Assembly (NCBI RefSeq): GCF_964656455.1
Contig: NC_135717.1
Coordinates: 992,001-1,056,000, forward strand
Direction: 5' to 3'
Length of the DNA: 64,000 nucleotides
From: Halichoerus grypus
Lineage: Eukaryota > Chordata > Mammalia > Carnivora > Phocidae
The translations under genes and the position numbers were made by a program. The notes beneath the pieces are model-generated. The model was not told the DNA's origin, did not search any database, and saw only the letters and a list, made by a program, of their open reading frames with translations. The first letter of the stretch is position 1; each line of letters begins with the position of its first letter. Shown here one piece after another: positions 44,262-55,172 of this stretch.

Positions 44262-44310
44262 CGTCCCCTTTGCAGACAGGGAAACTGAGGCTCCCCCAGG
44301 AGACCTCGTG
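44262..44310 (-). repeat. MIR fragment
   Basis: 'tttgcagacagggaaactga' followed by 'ggctccccc' is a MIR core. Confidence 0.55.
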
Positions 44311-45475
44311 TGTCAGACCACCCAGGAGTGGGTGGGAGGCGGGCGCTTCTTACCCAGACCCACCTTTAGGGCCACGGCACCCCTGGTCTTGTTGCCCCCG
44401 CTCCGTGAGCTCGCTCGTGGACGCTCGCTAACGGGGAGGTTAAGCTGTGGGTGGCTTGAGCGCAGGGAGGTCACACCCAGGCAGGTGAGGTGGAGGGAGT
44501 CAGGGCACTGATGACGCTCAGGGCGAGGGAGGGCCGGTCCCAGGCCCCACACTGCAGACCCGATTCCACGGCTACGGGGCCTGACCGCCAGCTGCAGGCC
44601 CCACAGACGGGAGAGCCAGCCGGGTGGGGCGACCCCGGCTGTCCCTCTGCCCATCCCCCCGGGAGCCAGGCCAGGCCAGGGGGCTCCTTCCTCGCCCTCT
44701 GCCCCCAGACTCCGAGGCTGGGCCGCGGAGCTGCATGGCTGGCGTTGCAGATTCAACTGTGAGGCCTCGTGTGGGGGGTGCGTGGGCTCGTTCCTGGGCT
44801 GACGTGCGAGGGGTCTGGCTGGGACCTGCAGCACCAGGACCTGCACAGACCCCTCCTCACAGGGGATGAGAACCCAGGATGCAAACCCAGCTGGAGAGTT
44901 CCCCACGAGGCCTCCCTGGAGCCCCGCCTGCCGCCGGTCACCGTAGAGCCCCAGGTTCTGCCCACCACACCCGTCCTCCTGTCCCTGCTGCTCCGTGCGC
45001 AGCCTAGGCAGAAGTGAGTGTGGGACAGCACCAGACATGGGACCCTTGGAGACCCCCCCATGCCAGAGAGGGACTGCCCAGCGGTCCAGCCCAGGCCCAG
45101 CGGCCTTGCCTCAATGACCTGAAGGCCCCAGAATTGCATTCCCACCTCAGCCTCCTACTCGAGGCCCCGTCCCCGCAGCCTGTGCTCAGACCCTCCCTCG
45201 GAGGCCCCCTCACACCCGCTCCCTGCACGCCACGCGGGGCGGGGCACAGTGACAGCCCCTCCTCCAGGGTGATGGTGCCGGGCCGGCTCGGGTGCTGAGA
45301 CCTCGGGCACCGGCCAGGAGCTGGGGGGCCCCGGGGGCCTGTGGCCACCCCAGGCATGACCCCACCCCCCTGGCCCTGCGGAGCCTTCTCTCCTCCTCCA
45401 GCCTTTGCGGATGGCGCTTGGGCACCTGGGGAGCCGGTCCCCAGAGCAGCCCTCTCGCCGCAGGGACGGCCCTGG
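44311..45475. other. GC-rich stretch, nothing recognised
   Basis: Overlapping open frames on both strands without domains. No RNA or repeat recognised. Confidence 0.4.
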
Positions 45476-45480
45476 GCCCC

Positions 45481-45520
45481 GTTGCCGGGCAACCGCCTGG
45501 CGCAACCCCGGGCAACCGCC
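45481..45520. promoter_or_regulatory. Candidate RFX X-box cluster
   Basis: 'gttgccgggcaac' (45481-45493) is a palindromic X-box, GTTGCC and GGCAAC with one base between. The word 'gggcaaccgcc' occurs at 45487 and again at 45510. RFX proteins bind such sites, often near ciliary genes. There is no gene here to support a target. Confidence 0.5.
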
Positions 45521-45808
45521 TCCGCCAGGTCTCGGCAAAGACCCGTGTTTCCACTGCGTCAGCCCCTCGGTCCCGGGAGCCAGGACGGAGCGGCGCAGGA
45601 CAGCGCCAGCCTCCTGCCCCATCACACGCTCCCCCCAGGCCGTGGCGCGAATGTCCGGCCCGGGTGCGTGAGCCACCCCAGCCAGCGGGCCTGTGGCACC
45701 CGTGGCACCCACATCATTGGTGTGGGACGGGGGATGGGACTTTGCAGACTGTCAAGTGTCCCCGTCTGGTGCCCCAGGTCCCGGCCACGGGCTGGCCACG
45801 GTGGAAGT
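45521..45808. other. GC-rich spacer
   Basis: Nothing recognised. Confidence 0.3.
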
Positions 45809-45809
45809 C

Positions 45810-45965
45810 CGTGGTAAATCCCAATCTGCAAAACTGTACAAACAAAAATGCAGCCCCAGCTGCATTTGCATCAAAATTGGTTGCAAAGAGCAATTAGCAC
45901 TTCATTAATAATCAATGAGGTGCCAATTTACACATCGTCCAAGAGCAAATTGCAGGTTCGGCTTG
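45810..45965. promoter_or_regulatory. Candidate conserved non-coding element with POU octamer
   Basis: The AT-rich block contains a hairpin with 9-bp arms AAATGCAGC/GCTGCATTT and 4-nt loop (45846-45867). It overlaps a perfect POU octamer ATTTGCAT (45864-45871). Further words are 'gagcaattagcacttcatta' and 'ataatcaatgagg'. No repeat family fits, and GC content changes abruptly at both ends. Confidence 0.6.
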
Positions 45966-46630
45966 GCCTGTGACGGGCAGGGCTGTGCTGCCAGCCCTGG
46001 CAGAGGGTTCCGGAAGTGACGGGGAGGGCAGCTGGGGCCCCCTCCCCACTCGCCTCCGCCCCCACGGAGGCAGGAAGGTGCCGAAGCCGGCGCCCACCGC
46101 CGGCATGGGTGGAAAGCGGGTGGTGTGGCTGCCCCTGGGCCGCGGCGGGGCGTGGACCTGCCGCCCTCACGGTCCAGCCCGGTGACCTCACTGAGTACCT
46201 GCTATATACATGCCAGCCTCACTTCTCAGTCCATTTTGTGGGCAAGGACACCAGACGAGGAGAGGGCAGCAGGGCCTGAGCGTGGCCCCCAGGCTCCGCG
46301 CAGAGTTCCAGAGGTCCCGCGTGCACCATGATAGCCCTCACTTATTGTCCCCACAGCCCTGTGAGCATCTCTGCTTAAGAACCCCTTTCCTGCGGTCTAG
46401 GTCAGTCAAGGAGGGCTCCCTGGAGAAGGAGGGAGTCAATTCAAAGGACAGCTTTTACCTTCTTTCTCCCCCTCAGACCAGGCCTTTCACACCGCTGTCC
46501 CTGCCAGCCGGGGTGCCCCCATCCCGCCGCCTCCTCACCCATCGTCATGTATCTGGTGTACAAAGGGCTTGCTCTCCCTGCCTGGGGAGCACCCCAGAGG
46601 CGGCCTCCAAGCTGACATGCTGTGGGTGCT
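45966..46630. other. GC-rich stretch with MIR/L2 trace
   Basis: 'ctgagtacctgctatataca' at 46190-46210 is a MIR/L2 phrase. No gene seen. Confidence 0.35.
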
Positions 46631-46639
46631 CTGGAAATG

Positions 46640-46905
46640 GGGACAGAGTCCAAGAACAGACCCGCAGGTGAACACTGGCAGAGGGGATAGCCCGTGCAAA
46701 GGCCCCGAGGTGGGACCGGAGCAGACATAAGGGCCCACTGGCTCCGGGATCAAAGTGGAGGGTTCCTCGTGGAGAGGGGAGGTTGAGGAGGCCGGCTGAG
46801 ACGGGGGTCTGGATTTTATTCTGGGGTCTCCAGCAAGGGACAGAGGATGTGGCGTCCACCGGCTGCCATGTGATGCTGCTGGGGAGGGGACACAGGCAGG
46901 GACGT
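46640..46905 (-). repeat. L2 fragment
   Basis: 'gcccgtgcaaaggccccgag' followed by 'ggattttattctggggtctc' is the complement of the L2 3' region, as at 6995-7290. Confidence 0.5.
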
Positions 46906-47104
46906 GGAGTGGGTCTGAGGGCCACGGCGGGAGTCTGAGCTCCGGCGCAGGTGAGCCCCGGGCCGTGGGCGGGACGGGGAGTGGCCCCTGCTTGTCGCTA
47001 GCGGGTATAAGGAGAGTCCCAGCTGGGGCCATGCAGAACTTCTCCGATTCCCCAGAGGGCCCGGCCTCCTCGCTGCCTCCTGCCTACACCCACCACCCTC
47101 ACCA

Positions 47105-47435
47105 CGAGACTGAATCTACAACGGACTCCAACACATTTAAATCCATTTATTGCAAAATTACTTTTCAATAATTACATCACCGTGCTGACTGTGTTGCATA
47201 ATGAAATTAGCATGAGGGATATTAGAGAGAATATAAAATTATAAGAAATATTGAAATACCTCTTCCCCGTCTGTCTTCATGAGGCCCCGTAGCTTAACTG
47301 GGGAGCGGGCGTACCTCATGGACAGGATTGGAATGCACAGAGTGTAATTTTATAATGTCTTTTGTATAAATTAATTATAACAGTTATTGCAGGTTTCTAT
47401 TATTGGATTGAAATTTCCCTCTACTCAAGGCTATT
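47105..47435. promoter_or_regulatory. Large candidate conserved non-coding element
   Basis: About 330 bp, the most AT-rich non-repeat block of the window. It holds 'catttattgcaaaattactt', 'gcataatgaaattagcatga', 'ataaattaattataacagtt' and 'attgcaggtttctattattg'. TTATTGC occurs twice, a word bound by CDX/HOX-type or C/EBP-related factors. A short GC-rich linker (47280-47330) divides it. No repeat family fits and no open frame is present. Confidence 0.6.
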
Positions 47436-47469
47436 AGGGGAGAGTGGGACCCTGGCTAGTGGCCCTGAG

Positions 47470-47605
47470 TCCCCTGGGGCCACAGAGTGGAGTCGGTGAG
47501 GGCCTGGGCTGTAGGGCCAGACAGATCAGTTTAAAATCTTGGCCCTGCTGTGTGTCTTCAGTAAAGCGACGTAGCTTCTCTGGGCCCAGGTTTCCCTCGG
47601 CTCTT
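47470..47605 (+). repeat. MIR element
   Basis: 'gggctgtagggccagacaga', 'cttggccctgctgtgtgtct' and 'gtagcttctctgggcccag' follow MIR order. Confidence 0.55.
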
Positions 47606-49478
47606 AACAGTCCTGCCAGAAACCCAGCAGCGTGGCTGGAAGCCGAAGAGAGCCCGTGTCAGCCGCTCGGTGAGGGTCGGCATGGCGGGGACCTGTCACT
47701 ACACAGCAGACAGCTCCCAAACTCGTACCCGTCGGTTAGCCCTGGCAGTTTCTGCAGGTCAGAGCTTGGGAGAGGCTCCGTTAGAGGTCTGGCTCAGGGT
47801 CTCTCGGGGGGCTGCCTCTCTGAAGGCTCGTCTGGGGTGGCCTGTGGGTCAGGACTCACAGGTCAGCCCTAATCCATGCTGGGAGGGGCTTCACCAAGGG
47901 GTAAAGACCCAGAGGCAGGGGTCACTGGAAGCTGTCTTCTCTGTCCTTGGGATTCCACTGGGCGGGTCCCCGACGGGCCAGGGTGTGTAATCCTGAGAGT
48001 GAGCTTGAGTGGTGAGCTTGCATACCCTGTCTGCAGAGCCCAGGATCAGGGGGCCCCGGGGCGGGGGAGGACACGCACAGAAGCCGCGCCTTCTTTCTGT
48101 TCCCGTGTTGTCAGAGCGATCGGCTGCGTGCGTCTCTCCCGAGCACGGCCGTTATAACCGCGCCCCTCGCACACTCCGTAGGGAGTGTGCCTTCCTTGTG
48201 GGGAGGGGGCCAGGCTGCCCCGTGCAAGCCAGGACCTGGGGGGCAGAGCAGTGGGTGCCAAGGGGCAGGCGCTGGGCTGGCTGAGGTCTGCGTCCCACGC
48301 AGGTGCCGCCCAGCCAGTCACATGCCCACGGGCCACTCCAGAACCAGTGGAGATGCCCCGCAGGCCCAGGGACCAGGGGCCTCTCTGGAGGTCTCTGTGA
48401 TTTCCCAAGATCATGAGGAACAGAGGGGGACCCAGGAAATGGTAAAAGGAACTTGAAGACCAAACACGCCATCAGCCCCTCCTGAGCCTCGGTCCCCTGG
48501 CCTTGGTGATATTCTTGCTGGTGGGGGCTCGGGGGTGTCACGTGAGCGAGCCGCGAAGTCTGGGGCCAGGTGGGTGTGCCCCGCTTTGGTCATCCAGGGG
48601 CAGGTGCAGGAGCCCACGAGGGTGGCGCCAGGACCAACGGGGTGGGTCCTGCTGGTTTTGCAGCCGTGTTAACGCCACCAGCCATGCTCTCCACTGTCCA
48701 GATGTCACATGCCCCCCATGCAGACGTGCGCCGCCCTGCAGCGTGGAGGGGAACTCAGCCATCTCCACAGGACTTGGTCATGCAAAGGAAAGCCAGGGGC
48801 ACCTGGCGGCGAGGCAGGAAACAGCCCCCATCCGATGGCATTGAAGAGAGCTCCTCCGAGCTATTGTCAGCGTCTGGACCACGGCAGGGGGAGCTGGTAG
48901 CCTTCTCGTGGAGGCTGTAAAGGGTCGGGGCCCGAATTCAGGGTAGGGGTCTGGTCCCTGCAACAAGGTGGCAGTGGAGGGGCTGAGGAGAAGCTGCCTG
49001 AGTGGGCAGGGTGACAGGCTGGCCTTGCCGCGTGTGGGAGCAGGTCCCCGGAGCCCAGAGCGAGTTCTCAGCATGACCATTCCCTCCTGGACCTCCTGGG
49101 CCAGGTGCCTGGGTCGGCCGGGGTTTGGGGTCTTCCAGGAGGGCCTGGCATCCATCTCCAAGCCAAGCGTTCTGGTGGGACATGGGTCAGAGGAGGGCGG
49201 AGTGGAGGGAGGAGCAGACGAGGAGCCCCCCAACACAGGAGGGTCGGAGGCGGCAGCAGATGGGCTGGGGCCCCCGCCCCCTTCCCTGTGGCCCCCAGGA
49301 CCACCTGGGGCTCGAGGCCCGTGCCGGGTTTGGACTCCCTGCAGCTGGTCGCAGGGAAGGGTCTCCCAGGCTGCAGGCAGGTGGGGCCTGCAGGGAGCCC
49401 CACCTGCCCGTGCTCTGCGCTCCCCACTGCCGGTTTGCCGGCCAGGAGCCGGGGCTCCAGGGAAGGCCCTTCAGACCC
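47606..49478. other. GC-rich stretch with one hairpin
   Basis: A perfect hairpin, arms GCACACTCC/GGAGTGTGC with a 4-nt loop, lies at 48169-48190. The rest has no gene, RNA or clear repeat. Confidence 0.4.
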
Positions 49479-49479
49479 A

Positions 49480-49565
49480 AGGCCTCCCAACATTCGCTCC
49501 CCAAACCCACTGTGTGCCAAGTGCTGGGGTGGGCCAGGCCTGGCTCTGCCCTCAAGGAACCCGAC
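49480..49565. repeat. L2/MIR-type fragment
   Basis: 'cccactgtgtgccaagtgct' and 'tggctctgccctcaaggaac' match the dispersed phrases 'ctactgtgtgccaggcact' and 'ccctgccctcatggagc'. Confidence 0.5.
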
Positions 49566-50438
49566 TGTCCCGAAGACTGGGGCGACCCAGGAAGCTTCCT
49601 CCATAGGTGCCGCGCGACCCGGCTCTGGGGAGAGAGGACTGGTGACAGGTGCGCGCATTCTCAGAGTCCGTTTGCCTTCTGCCGCCGCTGAGCTTGACCG
49701 GCGCACACGTGTGTCCTCACGGTTGTGGTGGACCCGGGGTTGGCCACGGCTCGCCTGGGTGTCGTGCTCAGGGTCACAGGGCTGCAGCTCCATCAGCAGG
49801 CTCGACCAGCGCGGACTGCTTCCGGCCCGCTCGGGTTATGGGCAGCACACACGGTCTCACAGCGCAGGGCTGAGGGCCCCGCGGTTTTGCAGACGCTGTG
49901 CTCAGGCCCCAGGGGCCGCCCGCGGTTCCCAGCGCCGCAGCCTGCTTCTTCGAAGCCAGCAAGAGAGGGAGTCTGCACGGCCCGCCCACTAGCACGGCTG
50001 GCTTTTAGGGGACAGAACCTAACCTGGGGGCTGCTGCCTTCACCGTCGCCAAATTCTGCTGTTTAGGGTCAAGTCACAGGCCCCACCCATGCTCAGTGGG
50101 AGGGGATCATGGGGGTCCTTGCCACACGGGGTTGGCCCCAGGTCACACAGCGAGCGAGAGAAGGAGCCCTCCAGCCCCCTCTGTCCACCTGGGCCCACCT
50201 CTTTCCTCCCCGGTGGGGCATCTGGTCGGGCGAGCAGGGAAGGCACCTCAGGCCCGAGAGCAGAGATGCTCGAAGGGTAGAAATGGGTGGAGGGAGAGGC
50301 CAGGGAGGGCCTGGGAGAACAGGGGGTCCTCAGGAGCCCCCGTCACAGGGACAGAGGCAGAGTGGGGGGACCAGGACCCCAGCCCGGCGTCCAGCAGAGC
50401 ACCATCATTCACACGTCCTTGAGGAGACCAGCTCTAAG
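49566..50438. other. GC-rich stretch, nothing recognised
   Basis: No gene or convincing repeat. Confidence 0.35.
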
Positions 50439-50439
50439 C

Positions 50440-50765
50440 GTGGCCTAATTTATTAATGAGGACGGGAAGGCTGTTTGTGGCGGGCAGCGCCGGCCGTCCC
50501 GATCGATGGGGGCTCCAATAAGCGGGTGATCCACCTTGCTGTGTTTGGAGTCTAGTTGCAGGACGCACACTCGCGCACTCGTGAGGGGCTCTGCCTCCCA
50601 AGTGCACCCCAGGGAACCAGGGGTAATTGATGCAGCTGTCTGCTCCCCGCCCCCACGCTTTGTGGGCATCCCCTGAGGTTGTTATTAAACTAAAGTGTTT
50701 AATGAAGTGCTAAGGAGCCCGTTTCCAACCAGCGCTCCCAGAATCCGATTAACGGAAGGAGAGCC
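50440..50765. promoter_or_regulatory. Paired small candidate conserved elements
   Basis: Two AT islands, 50440-50465 ('ggcctaatttattaatgagg') and 50680-50765 ('gttgttattaaactaaagtg', 'tttaatgaagtgctaagg', 'aatccgattaacggaagg'), lie in GC-rich DNA. They are small but non-repetitive and share TTAAT words. Confidence 0.4.
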
Positions 50766-51195
50766 CTCCTCCCCAAGCTGTGGGACACCCCCAAACCCCG
50801 GGAAGAAGGTGAAGGAGCCCAGGGCTCTGACCGGTCGCCCCTGCTGACCAGCACCGACCTGCTGAGGCCCCGGCCCCCAGAGTGGTCCCCTCTCCCCGGC
50901 CTCCACTCCCCAGGTCTGGGTCCCAGGAGTGGTCCTGCTTGGGGGCACTGGCTGCCAGAGGATGCCGAGGACCCCGCCCTAGGTGGGTGGGAGGGGAGGG
51001 GAACGTGCCGTTTTGCACTTGGCTGCCTCTGGCCCGCATCCTCACACTGCCCTCTGGGCTGCGTCCTCACGGGGACGGGCCTCCAGCACCGGCTTCCCAG
51101 ACTGATCACCGTGGAAGCCCATCCCAGGGTCCACCCTCCAGACCTGAGCGATCTGAGCCTCCAGGCCCAGGGGCCTGGCCTCCACAGTCACATCT
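50766..51195. other. GC-rich stretch, nothing recognised
   Basis: No feature recognised. Confidence 0.35.
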
Positions 51196-51199
51196 CTCT

Positions 51200-52335
51200 G
51201 TCCATCTATTTGTTGCACAGCTAATGTGTTCACAAAGTCTAAGATTTGGGAGCTGGAAACAACCAAGCGTCCCTCGGCAGGAGAATGGGTAATGCTACAC
51301 GGCAATGAAAAAGAGAGCAGCCGGGGGCCGCGGGCGCCCGACAGACAGAGCTGGTGGACATGCTGCTGAGTCATGCAGGGGAGGACGGGGCGTGTGGGTC
51401 TGTGCAGGAAGTCCAGGGGCGGGCCACACTACCGTGGGTCCCCTGACCTCATGCCGGGGACACGGGCACTTTCTGGAAAATATGCTCTGCTCCCATGGAT
51501 ACGTTCTCTCGACATTTCCAAGTAGACAAGGGTTTACAGCCACAGGCAGCCATGTCAACCTCGGACTCTGAATCCTTCCAGAAACATCTGGCCCTTATCA
51601 AAGTGTGTGTAACCGTGCAGGCGTAAAAGCACCCCAAGTGATTCTGATGAGGAGCTCAGGCAACGTAGCATCGGAGAGCAACCGAGGCCCCTCAGTGACT
51701 CGGGCTGTCTTCGTTAGGGGCCTTTGCACAGCAAGGAGGACTTGCGAAAACATGGGCAAATGCGTATGCGCACGATTCGCTTCTGGAACAAAAGCATCAA
51801 GTCGAGCAGACATTTGTGTGTTGTCAGATTCAGCCAACACCAGTTTGGCATGGCCCAACATGGAGACAGCCGCCATCAGTTAAAGGACCTGAAGCCGCAA
51901 CTCAAAACCACACCGAGATACCACTTCCCCCAACACGAAGATGGCGAAAATAGAAAAGGTCCTACCAGGCGTTGACAAGGACGCCGAGGCACTGGAGCCC
52001 TCCCCCGCTGCTGGTGGGCGTGTGAAATGGCACAGCCGCGGGGGACACAGCCTGGCCGCTCCTCAAAACGGCAAACGTACGGTAGTGTTACTCCGAAACC
52101 CGGCGCTTCCAAGGCTAGACTTGGAAGGCAGACGTCGTACGGCTCCGTTGATAGGAGACGCAAACCCACGGAAAGGGAGCAGATGGGGCGGGGGGTTGCC
52201 CAGGGCTGGGGTGGTGGTTGGGGGTGGTTGGGATGGTTGCACAACTCTGTGAACCTACTAAAAAGTGCTGAGTTGCACACTTTCAAGGGCGAGTGGCGCG
52301 GCATGTGAATTACATCTCAACAAGTGTGGAAAGGA
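51200..52335 (+). mobile_element. L1 3' end, dead and rearranged
   Basis: 'gggagctggaaacaaccaag' and 'tacacggcaatgaaaaagag' match the ORF2 C-terminus. At 51880-52080 an ORF2 part that lies upstream in the family ('ccgagataccacttccccca', 'acggcaaacgtacggtagtg') follows, so the order is broken. The 3' UTR ends with 'gttgcacaactctgtgaacc', 'gttgcacactttcaagggcg' and 'gtgaattacatctcaacaag' near 52325. There are probably two overlapping insertions or one rearranged copy. Confidence 0.7.
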
Positions 52336-52920
52336 GAGGAGGAAGGATCGGAGCGTCGGCGATCGCCAGCACCAGGACAGCGGCAGGAGCGGCTCAGTGC
52401 TCGAGTCCCTGCGATGAACACGCCAGGGAGGCGGGTCCTCACGGGGGACGGGGAGGGGGACAGATGCCGCCACAGAGGGGTCTGAGGCCACACGAGCCGG
52501 GCCAGCCCGGAACAGCCGCCAATGCCCCGCGCTCCCCGCTCCTCTGCCCAACTCAAGACGGCCAAACCCTGAGCGTACGGAAGGATAACTCATGAGAGGG
52601 AGTCAGACGGTAAACTGAGTCAAGCGAGATTTATAAGCGAGGCAGGACATAAGGGAGTTGGCCAACGAAACATGATGTTTCACGACTCGTGGACTTTCCA
52701 GAAAGCCTTGAAAGTTCCACTGTGGCTCACACCTGACAGGCCGTGTCCAGAAACGCCTGCCGGGACCCAGGGCTGGCTGTGTCACCTGCGAAATGAAACC
52801 GCGGGACCCTCGTTCGGGACGCAGTAAAAGCTGTGACTGCAGACGCTAAAATAGAAACTTATGTGTTCCTTCCACGGCCTCCCTCTTAGCTGGTTGGAAA
52901 CTCTCACTACAACACAAAGA
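52336..52920. other. Unassigned stretch
   Basis: GC-rich then AT-mixed DNA ('acgaaacatgatgtttcacg' at 52668-52685). I recognise neither gene nor repeat. Confidence 0.3.
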
Positions 52921-52924
52921 GATT

Positions 52925-54190
52925 TTAAATGTTTTATTGTGGGAAAATATACATAACATTAAAGTTATAATTTTAACCTCTTTTAAGCGTCCAGTTCAGG
53001 GGCACCGAGCACATCCATGCTACCGTGCAGCTGTCCCCCCGTCCGCCTCCAGAACGTTCCATCCCATCCATGGAGACGCTGTCCCCGTGATGCATGGACC
53101 CCCACCCGCTCCCCCAGCCCTGGCCCCGCCGTCTACTCTCTGTGTCCGTGAGTCTGACGACTCTGGGACCTCGTGTGAGTGGGGTCCCCATGTGTGTCCT
53201 TCTGTGTCTGGTTGGTGTCCTCGGAGCTCATCCCCATGGGGGCAGGGGGCAGGGCTCCTTTCTCAGGCCGAGTGATGCCCGTCATGTGGCTGGACCACAT
53301 AGTGTCCATCCATTCACTCATCACCGGACCTGTTGGTTGTTGTGAATTGTGGGCTGCTGCGAACGTGGGTACAAGCATCTCTTCAATTCCTTGCTTCTAG
53401 TTCTTTTGGGGGACACGCCAGCAGTGGGACTGCTGACCACGTGCTGATTCCACGTTTGACTTTTTGAGGAGCCACCATGCTGTTTTCCACACGGCTACCC
53501 CAGTTTGCAGCTTCACCAGCAAGCGTCCCTGGTCCTCCGTTCTACTCGGTTTTGTTTGTTATATGAGCCATCGTAACGGGCGTGAGGAGGTAGGAACCCC
53601 ACTGTGGTTGTGATCTGCATTTCCCTGATGATCAGTGATGTGGAGCATCTTTCCCAGCGCTCGCTGGACCTTCGGGTTTTCCCCTAGAGAAACGTCTAGT
53701 CGGGTCCTTGCTCACGTTTGAATTAGGCTGGTGTTTGCTGTTGCATGGCGGCCCTTGGCATCTCCTGGATGTTAACCTCTTACCAGATGTATGACTTCCA
53801 GATGCTCCCTCCCATTCTCTGGGCCGCCTCCCACTCTGTTGATCATGTCCTTTTGATGCACAGAAGCTTTTCATTTTGATCAGGACCAGTGTATCTATTT
53901 TTCCCTTTATTGCCTGTGCTTTTGGGGTCATAGCCAAGAAATCACTGCCAAATCCAATGTCACAAAATTTTGCCCCTATATTTCCTTCTAAGAGTTTTAT
54001 AGCTTCCCCGTTACGTATATGTCTTTGATCCATCTTGAGTTAGTTTTTGTATATGGTGTGAGGTGAGGGTCCAGCTTTATTCATTTGCATGAGGATTCCC
54101 CGTTGTCCCAGCATCACTGTTGAAAAAACTGTCCTTTCCCTGTTGAGTGGTCTTGGCACCCTAGTGGTTTTTAGTTGCTATTTAACATCA
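52925..54190 (-). mobile_element. L1 ORF2 C-terminal region and 3' UTR, dead
   Basis: The 3' UTR complement starts near 52930 ('gttttattgtgggaaaatat'). On the minus strand 53632-54033 encodes an ORF2 C-terminal segment ('AIKLLEGNIGAKFCDIGFGS', 'MTPKAQAIKGKID') followed by a decayed tail. 53080-53260 is GC-rich and nearly the complement of 37990-38210. It is truncated near 54190. Confidence 0.85.
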
Positions 54191-54378
54191 TTCTCAGTAA
54201 AGAACGATTTTTAAATTCAAAATACAAGCACGAACTTTTCTGTTCCCCTTGATATTGTGCAATGTCAGTATTCATATATGGACATTTAGCTCAAACCAGA
54301 ACCACCAAATGACACATTCATATTTCCTTGCTAGTACGTCAGGTGTGTTTCCTTCTTACTGGAGCAGTGGGCTGCATT
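54191..54378. other. AT-rich unassigned segment
   Basis: 'gaacgatttttaaattcaaa' and 'cagtattcatatatggacat' are AT-rich and match no repeat I know. It may be a further L1 piece or a regulatory island. Confidence 0.3.
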
Positions 54379-54379
54379 T

Positions 54380-54805
54380 CCCACGGATGGCTGCCATCCC
54401 ACACGATCTTCCAGAACTTTCCTCATCAAGAAGTAGCTCGCATGTCCCCGCCCTTGAACCTGGGCGGACATCAGTGACTGCCTTGACCAGGAGCAGAAGC
54501 GACTTCCAAGGGTAGATGATAAACATGCCAGCCACACCCACCTTGTTCTCTTGGGACACTTGCTCTTGGATCCCAGCCGCCGTGCTGTGAGGAAGCCCAA
54601 CATGGAGAGGAACCCAAACCCAGCTCATGTCCCGCTGACTCCCAGCCACAGCCATGTGGCCAGGCTGACCTGAAAGTGGGCGCTCCTGCCAAGCTCCGCC
54701 CACATCGCACACTCCAGGGCAGAGTAAGTGTCCGGTGGTGTTGTTGGGAGCCGTACGTTTGGGGGAGACGTTGTTTCACAGCAGCTGATAACTGGTGCGT
54801 GGAAG
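54380..54805 (+). mobile_element. MLT1/MaLR-type LTR remnant
   Basis: 'cccgcccttgaacctgggcg', 'actgccttgaccaggagcag', 'gttctcttgggacacttgct', 'cgtgctgtgaggaagcccaa' and the end 'gcagctgataactgg' follow the order of an MLT1-class LTR, including the 'ctcttggaagcc' and 'tagcaatagataact' landmarks. Confidence 0.65.
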
Positions 54806-55172
54806 GCTGGACTCGTGTCCTCCATGCAGATAGCCGTGGCCGCCGTCCACACACAGAGAGGGGCCAGGAAGAAGTGGGCAGACTCGGGACGTGCTCCCGG
54901 GAGGGGTTTGTGGGACAGATGGGACTGGACGTGAGGGGGCAGGCGGCAGACCGGGAGGGCTGTGTGTTGAGGGGATGGCAGGGCTGCTGGCTGAGCTGTC
55001 GCGTTCTGGGAAAGGACCAGGCAGGGGAAGGGTGTGTGGGATTCACTCTGGGGCACCCCCGGGGAGCAGCGAGTTGGGTTCTGGGTCTAGAGTTTGTGGC
55101 CAGCTGGTCCAGTTGCAAGTAGGGAAACAAGCCATGTGTGTGGGCAAGATCTGTCCCTCCCAGTCAGTTACA
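54806..55172. other. GC-rich stretch, nothing recognised
   Basis: No gene or repeat recognised between two LTRs. Confidence 0.3.

Noticed and set aside
49068..49992. Frames of 241 and 295 codons on opposite strands
   Set aside because: They overlap on both strands in GC-rich DNA with L2/MIR text inside; no recognisable protein feature.
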